A stretch of 64,000 bases of DNA, from NCBI GenBank assembly GCA_933207985.1, contig OW240918.1, positions 117,384,497-117,448,496 on the forward strand. The letters are read 5' to 3'. Source of the DNA: Pelobates cultripes. Taxonomy: Eukaryota; Chordata; Amphibia; Anura; Pelobatidae. The notes beneath the pieces were generated by a model, which ran no database searches, was not told where the DNA came from, and saw only the letters and a list, made by a program, of their open reading frames with translations. Both the position numbers and the translations under genes were made by a program. This document shows, one piece after another, positions 58,197 to 64,000 of the stretch; within the stretch, counting starts at the first letter, position 1; the number at the start of each line of letters is the position of its first letter.

Positions 58197-59084
58197 CTTA
58201 AAGAGTTTGCATGATGACGTAGAGGTGGGCGGAGGTACGCACGCATCCGGAGGCGGGGAGGTTGACCCGGTAATGGAGGAGGAACGGCGTTCTTTTAGAT
58301 CGCACGAGGCAAGATTGAAGTTCGAACGGCGTTAAGAAACCCGGCATTATAGCAAGTCTGAGAGCGGCTAACATTTTGATATCTTTGATACCGCTGATAC
58401 CACTAATACCACTGATGCTGATGCAGACGCCGACAACTAGTTGAAACCCTATAAGATGGTAATTCTGCCTGTACCTGCTCATAGTTGTTCACACGGAATA
58501 ATCAAAAAGAAGCTGTGTGAAGTTGTGTGAAAAGGAGCAATGGATGTAAAGAGAACGTAAAGAGAAAAGAGACTTAAAGATAAGCTAAGTACTCCCTTTT
58601 CTTTTGCTCTCTACTTACTGCTTATGCTGTGAAAAGCTGTGAAAGTCTGTGTTAAAAGACTCTGAAATGACAATTAGTCGAAATCTGTATGATGTAAATT
58701 TGCCTTTATCTGTTCATATGAGAAATAAAATAGTCAAAAGGAAGTGCTGTGTGAAGCGAGCATTTGATGCAAAGAGAAATGAAGACAAGCTAAGTACTTC
58801 CTTGGTTTTTGTCTATATTAGCTCTTTAGATTACGCTCAATGCTGTGAAAAGAACGTGAAAGGACTGAGAAAGTAAAGATAAAACTGTAAATAAAAACTA
58901 AAAAAAATAAAAAAAAGGAAAAAAAAAATAAACATATATCAAATATAAAAAAAACCCTAAATAAAGGGTAAAAGGAGAAGAAAAAAAAGGGGAGAAGGGA
59001 GAAGAAGGAGAGGAAGAAAAGGAAAAGAAGGGGGAAGAGAAATTAAGTAAAAAAAGTAAAGAAGAGAAAAAGAAAAAAAAAATT
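58197..59084 (+). promoter_or_regulatory. L1 5' UTR with two tandem monomers and CRE-type motif
   Basis: Begins with gcatgatgacgtagagg (CRE-like) and a GC-rich leader to about 58440. Two diverged direct repeats of about 238 bp follow (from about 58443 and 58681; shared landmarks aaattctgcct/aatttgccttt, gctgtgtgaag, gacaagctaagtactycc). A long purine-only stretch (58870-59080) precedes the ORF1 ATG, as it does in the old L1. Start and monomer boundaries are approximate. Confidence 0.65.
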
Positions 59085-60002
59085 ATGGCAACTAAATCAT
59101 CGAAAGCAGCTACTAAGAAAGCAGTTAAACAGGATCAACAAACAGAAAGAAATCCTTCAAGTTTTTTTTCACCTGGACAAAAATCTAATAAAGGAAAAAA
59201 TCAAGATAGTTCAAGTGTATATTCTTCAAAAAGCGAAGATTTCATTCAAAGTCCATCTAGTCAATCATCCAGCCAAATAGAAAATTATATTACAACAGAC
59301 TTTTTAAAAAATTGTCTAGAAGAGCAACTGGGGGCTATAACTGCTGAACTTAATAAAAATACAGCAGAAACAAAAAAACAACTGCAAGAAATACTAGAAA
59401 AATTAAAACAAAATGAAGAAAAAATCACAGCTTTGGAATATGAGAGCAGAGTATACAAAGAACAAAATGAGCAGCTGAATATTCAACTGAGACAAATAGA
59501 AGGAAAATTAGGAGATCTGGAGGATCGCTTAAGAAGAAATAATTTGCGAGTAAGAAATGTTCCAGAGACAGTCACACAAGATAAAATACCCGACTTCCTT
59601 GATACCCTATGGGTAACACTTAATATTAATGTATCAATTTTAAACACTAAAATGGAGCAATATCATCGTATAAATAAACCAAGTTCGGTTCCTCAACAAA
59701 TTGCGAGAGACATAATAATAAACTTTCAGTCGCATCAATTTAAAGAAGCTATAATGAATGCAGTCCGAACAAAACAGTATAACACAGAAAAGTTTGGTGA
59801 CATCAAGATATTTCAAGATTTGTCCTTTTACACTAGACAACAAAGAAAAAAATTCTCGACGGCTACGGCTTCATTAAGAAGATTAAACATAAAATACTCT
59901 TGGATTTATCCCTGTAAATTAATGATAATCACAGAAGGAATACGCGAGATATTTACGACCGCATCTCAGATAGAACAATGGATAAAGAAGAAAGAGAAAT
60001 GA
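59085..60002 (+). CDS. L1 ORF1 protein, intact (305 codons)
   Basis: Uninterrupted from ATG at 59085 to TGA at 60000-60002. Residues 1-75 are basic and Ser-rich. About 80-155 form a coiled coil (KKQLQEILEKLKQNEEKI, IQLRQIEGKLGDLEDRL). About 155-240 are the RRM-like domain starting RRNNLRVRNVPE and including IARDIIINFQSHQFK. About 240-300 form the C-terminal domain (IKIFQDLSFYTRQQRKKF, WIYPCKLMI). This is the complete L1 ORF1p layout, a trimeric RNA-binding chaperone. It belongs to the inverted half of the L1, so it is transcribed away from its own ORF2. Confidence 0.92.
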   Translation: MATKSSKAATKKAVKQDQQTERNPSSFFSPGQKSNKGKNQDSSSVYSSKSEDFIQSPSSQSSSQIENYITTDFLKNCLEEQLGAITAELNKNTAETKKQLQEILEKLKQNEEKITALEYESRVYKEQNEQLNIQLRQIEGKLGDLEDRLRRNNLRVRNVPETVTQDKIPDFLDTLWVTLNINVSILNTKMEQYHRINKPSSVPQQIARDIIINFQSHQFKEAIMNAVRTKQYNTEKFGDIKIFQDLSFYTRQQRKKFSTATASLRRLNIKYSWIYPCKLMIITEGIREIFTTASQIEQWIKKKEK

Positions 60003-60622
60003 TCTTACATAATCAGATGAGGAGGAAAAGAAAGAAAGAGATGAGAGGAAGAAATTTTTTTTTTTTTTTTAAGACACAGAGAATAAATTAATATAATGGA
60101 GAATAAATAAATAGAGATAAGCACTTTTAAGTTACAAGAAAACACATATATGTTAGCATGTAATTTACACAAAGGAATTTGCAAAAGATAATATTGAAAA
60201 CTATGTATGATACATTAAACTGAGGAGAAAGGGTTAAATTTAGAATCACAATAAATTTCAGGCTAGTTACTCACAAGTAATAGGATTTTAAGAAATGTTT
60301 AAACTTTCTTTATTGCACATTCTGTTTAATTTCTAATTTCTTATCTCCTTCTGCATTTTAGCCTTCTAGACCCTAAAGGAGCCTCCTGTGTGTGATTAAA
60401 GTTAAAGTTACAGAGCAGGAGATAAAGACTTCTAAAGCAAGTTAACATCTGATTGAAAATAAAAAAATTTCATGCAGGCTAGGCAAGTCACAGGGGAAGC
60501 CATGGGAAGTGTGGCTAGGGATAAACAGAAACAAAAGAGATTTAACTTCTAAAAGTCAGATAATTGAGCAGTGAGACTACAGTTGTAAAACTGCTTCATT
60601 AAGCTAAATATGGTGTCCCTTT

Positions 60623-61640
60623 AAGTGACAGGGTTATGGTCAGTTGTCACAACTAGAATTGAACTAAACTGTCTCTTTCCTTTTAGCCAACTTTCTTCTA
60701 AAAATAATAAGTCACTTTAAAAGCCAGAATTTATTGGATGAACTATATTGTCAACTCATGTTATCATTAGAGGATTAAGCTACATTAAGTTTGAGAAATC
60801 GAAAAAAAGCTTTTATAATCCTGCCATTCTTGTAAGAGCCACATTTTAAATGACTTAAAAAACTGTGTATATGGCTTCAGCCTGCACTGAAGTCTAAATT
60901 TTCCAACATTGTTTCATAAAAATCAGTTCGGGCAATTTCAAGCCAGCTGGAAACCCAAGTTGGTTACCTTATCAGTGAAAATGACAAGCAGGTTCCCTCT
61001 GGGAAATATGTTTTCAAATTACTATTCTGTTCTTTAGTTACAGCCACCATCTGGGTTTTTGAAATAAAAAAAAGAACTAGTTACATATTGCAATGTGTAA
61101 TAGTAATGAACAATACATAGAGTGAGATTCTACAAAAGCCAAATTATGCAAATAAGTTCTCTGGTGCTGCCAAACTGGGCACTAAGCTCATGTTCGACAA
61201 AAGAAGATGCATTGAATTAAGTTCCACTATTAAAAGCTGTCCTGCTTATATCATCCTAACATATTTTTGTATAATTTATTACAAGCTGCCCTGCTCATAA
61301 CATCCTAGGCATATTGTTTAAAATAATGATTAAGTGGTTTAAACACCACAGTAGCTTAAAAAAACACATCATCACTGAAATAGACAATGCATGTGTCATC
61401 ATCGTGTGTATCGTACAGACACAATAGGTGGAGCAAATAGTATACTTTCCTCTTATATCGGTCAGTTCAGCAATGCTGCAAAAACAGAGGGGTATACAAT
61501 AGTGCAGACAACTCACAATATTGAATAGAAATATAACATATGAAGAAAACGCTCACAAGAGTAGAGCCATATTTCAAACCTGGCTCTGGTGTGGATGACC
61601 TTAGGATCTATTTTGGGTGATCCAAATCCCTCTGTGTGTA
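60623..61640. other. No gene recognised
   Basis: Includes a short near-duplicate (ctgtcctgcttatatcatcctaac/ctgccctgctcataacatcctagg, about 61237-61310). Nothing coding. Confidence 0.45.
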
Positions 61641-61773
61641 GTCTGGATGCCTAATTCAGATGCTTGGACTGGATCCTTATGGTAGTCACCTCCCAGCAGC
61701 TAATAGCAGGAAATCCAAATAGGTAAAAAATGAAAATTTATTGAGTATCCAAATAGAATTATACACTATAAAA

Positions 61774-61815
61774 AATCGCCAAAACGCGTTTTGCCCAACG
61801 TGGCTTCTTCAGTTG
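61774..61815 (-). ncRNA. Hammerhead-ribozyme-like core
   Basis: Minus strand: core box CTGAAGA fits CUGANGA exactly, then one extra A, a 3-bp stem GCC/GGC with loop ACGTTG, then AAAA where GAAA is expected. CGC/GCG forms a short stem III with loop GTTTTG. Downstream of a Penelope endonuclease, where such ribozymes are known to occur in the terminal repeats. Changed at the GAAA box and possibly at the cleavage dinucleotide, so probably inactive. Confidence 0.45.
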
Positions 61816-62463
61816 GCTTTATCAATGTTCCCAAGTCCATAAAAACCTTTATATATTCCCTGCATTCTAATTTTCGCGGTCTTTTTTAGTTCATGGAACG
61901 CAGCCTGCATTCCAATTGTCCGCCGACGTTCTGCTTCCTACTTCCAATCACGTGGGAGTCTGCCGTGGATGGAACGCACTATGCGTTCCATTAGGATGAC
62001 GGTATTAGCCTCTTCCGGTTGTTTGTACTCTGTATGTCTGGAACGAATCTGCGTTTCACCAAATTCAATATTGTAGCAAGGAAAAGTCTCTTGAACGAAG
62101 GGAGCTATTTCACTCCCCTTCAATCTAGTATTTAGTCCACAAATATTTCATATATCTTTCCTAATTTCCTTATATTTAGGAAGATAAATTAATGGTTAAA
62201 TGCTTTAACCCCATATACTTATATCACCCATTTAAAGTGACAGTGCAGCCAAAATGACATTTTTCTCAACAAGATTTCAAGTTTAAAACAAGTCCAAAAT
62301 TTACAATATATATTGATTAGCACAGAGTGAGGTAGGTGACAGTGCAGCCTTAATATATGTTGTATTAAATAACTCAGAGTGAGATGGTGAACACAAACAG
62401 ATATTGTTTAATAGATACAGAAGTATCTTATTGATATTATATTTTATTGAATGTGCATATTAA

Positions 62464-62495
<32 letters not shown>

Positions 62496-62601
62496 CGGCA
62501 CACATTCTTATTGAATTAAAAGGAAGATTATTCAATAATAATTTGTTTATAAAAAGTGCTAAAAGATACTAAACTAATTAAAAACAAATTTATAAAAAGA
62601 A

Positions 62602-63430
62602 TTACAATAGAAAATGGCACAACTCAAAATCTTGATTAAGACCATGTGGGATCGACGTGTTAAGATTATATATACACTTCAATTCCTCTTCTCCTATTTT
62701 CTTGTTAAAATCTCCCCCCCTCCAATCCTTCTGTACCAACTTAATGGCACAGAAGAACATATTTCTAGGGTCACTATTATGATGAATTTTAAAATTGTTT
62801 GAAACACTATATGTTTCCATGCCCTTCTTAATGTTCCTTACATGTTCTGCTATTGTTATGTATAAACACCTAGTGGTTCTGAATTTTCCTTATTTTCACA
62901 TTATTCCCACTATAATTGCATATAAAGGGAATATTGCTTGTGTTCGTATTCATCAATTGTCTTCTCTTCTTTGATATGTCCCCTTTATGTCTAATATGAG
63001 CTTTTTTTTTTGGTTTTCCTGACATCTTCCATACAAGCCAATAGTTCCATGGCGTCGTAGCCTCTTTCTATGAATTGTTGTTTTATTTTCTCTGCTTGTG
63101 ATATATATTCACTATCTAGCTTGCAGTTTCTCTTTATTCTTAAAAATGGACTCTTTGGGGCATTAGCCAACCAAATGGCAGCTGCTTTTTTTCAATATAA
63201 CTGTTAGCATCTACCTCCTTAAAATGATTCCTCATATGTATTCTTGACTCTAGAATAAAGATCTCAAGGTCTAAAAAAATTAATCTGATTAGTACTATAC
63301 GTCGATGTTAGAATAATGCCCCAATCGTTGTTATTTAAAAATTCTAAAAAGCCTTTATCATTGTATCACTTTACTGTTTGGGATTTAAAAGGCAGTATTT
63401 AGAGCCAACTTTAATTCTTAAATTCTTAAA
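62602..63430 (-). pseudogene. Penelope-like RT C-terminus and GIY-YIG endonuclease, broken
   Basis: Minus strand: KLDSEYISQAEKIKQQFIERGYDAMEL-like residues (about 63110-63030) close the RT. A Cys/His-containing linker follows, then METYSVSNNFKIHHN, FFCAIKLVQKDWRGGD, EEELKCIYNLNT and PHGLNQDFELCHFL (62820-62602) from the GIY-YIG domain. Stops separate the two parts. The catalytic GIY and YIG motifs themselves were not seen. Confidence 0.72.
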
Positions 63431-63480
63431 GGGACACTATAATTCTTAAAGGGACACTATAGGCACACAGACCACGTCAG
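63415..63480. mobile_element. MITE terminus with duplicated end (aaagggacactata twice)
   Basis: ttcttaaagggacactata is repeated in tandem, then continues ggcacacagaccac...gtggtct, a short foldback typical of this MITE end. The opposite end was not found before the window edge. Confidence 0.6.
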
Positions 63481-64000
63481 CTGATTGAAGTGGTCTGGGT
63501 GCATAGTCCCAAGTCCCGGAGCTTTGTCATAGATCTATGTGTCAAGTATTCTCAACACCCTATTCAAAGGTCTCACCTACCAGGAAAAGAATGATAGCTC
63601 AGGCTTGAAAAGCACACCTTGATGGAGCTCTCTCTGGGTTCCAGCTGCCAACCTTCTCTGGTAGAGCATTGTACTTGTGCATGGCACAACAAATAAATTG
63701 GTTTGGATGACCTGAAATTCCTCCATGTGGTGTTTCTGTTAATATGAATTTTGTTCACGCCATCATTTTGAGAGAAACATTTGTGACAAACCAAAATGGA
63801 ACAAATGTGTACCTATAAGTGTACTAATGGCCACATAATATCATGCAACATACTTAGTGAGAGAACTGTTATAATGAAATTGTAATGTTTTAAAATGTAA
63901 ATTTATGATAATTGGCTTTCTTTTTGCAATCTTGTATATTAATGAAAAAGAAAGCAGCAGCATGAGTAATTTTAATTTGAAAAAAGGGGATTTAAAAAGA
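63481..64000. other. No gene recognised
   Basis: No motif on either strand; may be MITE interior or flank. Confidence 0.4.

Larger units (their letters stand above)
53541..60293 (-). mobile_element. Near full-length L1/Tx1 LINE with 5' inversion (twin priming)
   Basis: The direct repeat aatgtttaaactttctt stands at 53524-53540 and 60294-60310 and encloses everything. Next to the left copy is a T-run, the poly(A) tail of a minus-strand insertion. ORF2 runs minus (57489-53741), while the 5' UTR and ORF1 run plus (about 58200-60002). The two pieces meet head to head near 58197. The outer right end is spacer downstream of ORF1. One duplication for both pieces shows a single event. Spacer on the two sides adds to about 1 kb, similar to the spacer of the old L1 without its MITE, so little was lost at the inversion point. 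Confidence 0.9.
53334..60622. mobile_element. MITE (aaagggacac family) split by an L1 insertion
   Basis: Left arm 53334-53540 (cactatagg...actttagcttaatgaagcagtttt...agtctcactgctcaattctctgcc). The right arm to 60622 is its inverted partner (ttgagcagtgagactac...aaactgcttcattaagcta...tgtccctttaa). Without the L1 and one target copy the MITE would be about 520 bp. It is therefore older than the L1. Confidence 0.82.
61640..63430 (-). mobile_element. Penelope-like retroelement, 3' half
   Basis: Minus strand: end of RT and linker, GIY-YIG endonuclease, then about 900 bp of 3' sequence that includes a hammerhead-like motif at 61774-61815. A (TA)n run at 62467-62495 lies in the 3' part. Borders are estimated. 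Confidence 0.65.

Noticed and set aside
59085..59140. Lys/Ala/Ser-rich start resembling a histone tail
   Set aside because: The remainder is clearly L1 ORF1p (coiled coil, RRM, C-terminal domain).
1..64000. Possible host protein-coding exons
   Set aside because: All frames longer than about 110 codons belong to recognisable transposable elements or repeats. Shorter ones lack conserved motifs or convincing splice signals.

Overview
The window looks like intergenic DNA from a large vertebrate genome, most likely an anuran amphibian. Nearly every coding stretch that can be recognised belongs to a transposable element. The mix is L1/Tx1-type LINEs, CR1 LINEs ending in a TTCTATG repeat, an L2-type LINE, DIRS and Ngaro tyrosine-recombinase retrotransposons, Penelope-like elements, a ZBED-type hAT transposon, a TTAA-target DNA transposon and several palindromic MITEs. 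The anuran assignment is an inference from this repertoire. No convincing host exon, rRNA or functional tRNA gene was found.

Layout. 1-500: L2-type reverse transcriptase remnant (minus). 811-1110: palindromic MITE. 2930-13140: an old, nearly complete L1/Tx1 LINE on the minus strand (ORF2, ORF1, CRE-bearing 5' UTR). It is interrupted by a MITE (7173-7781), by a 216-bp near-perfect palindrome (9060-9427) and by a second, 5'-truncated L1 (9603-12730) with a clean target-site duplication. 15239-17356: non-autonomous transposon flanked by TTAA. 18345-23407: a YY1-site-bearing GC-rich segment fused to a decayed hAT transposase. 25040-26480: Penelope-associated sequence with a hammerhead-like motif, then a Ngaro-type recombinase/SGNH-hydrolase remnant. 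26535-27975: L1 ORF1 pieces in inverted orientation.

28030-36030: a CR1 LINE split by a nearly complete 5.85-kb DIRS element (28975-34826) that keeps inverted terminal repeats, an internal complementary region, Gag, RT/RNase H and recombinase. 36680-43071: a Ngaro element with identical split direct repeats, carrying a 13-copy 95-bp minisatellite. 43600-45750: Penelope, L1, MITE and CR1 fragments. 47771-47848: a tRNA-like sequence. 48730-49210: a GT-rich minisatellite. 49240-49530: CR1 endonuclease fragment. 49910-51955: a retroelement Gag-like fragment between inverted arms.

53541-60293 is the most informative insertion. It is a nearly full-length L1 whose 5' half (5' UTR plus intact ORF1) is inverted relative to ORF2, with one 17-bp target-site duplication around the whole unit. 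That is the expected product of twin priming. It sits inside a MITE, so the order of events can be read. 61640-63430 holds a Penelope-like remnant with a second hammerhead-like motif.

The window is therefore a layered record of insertions. The youngest-looking pieces are the twin-primed L1, the DIRS element and the Ngaro repeats; the L2 and SGNH remnants look old.
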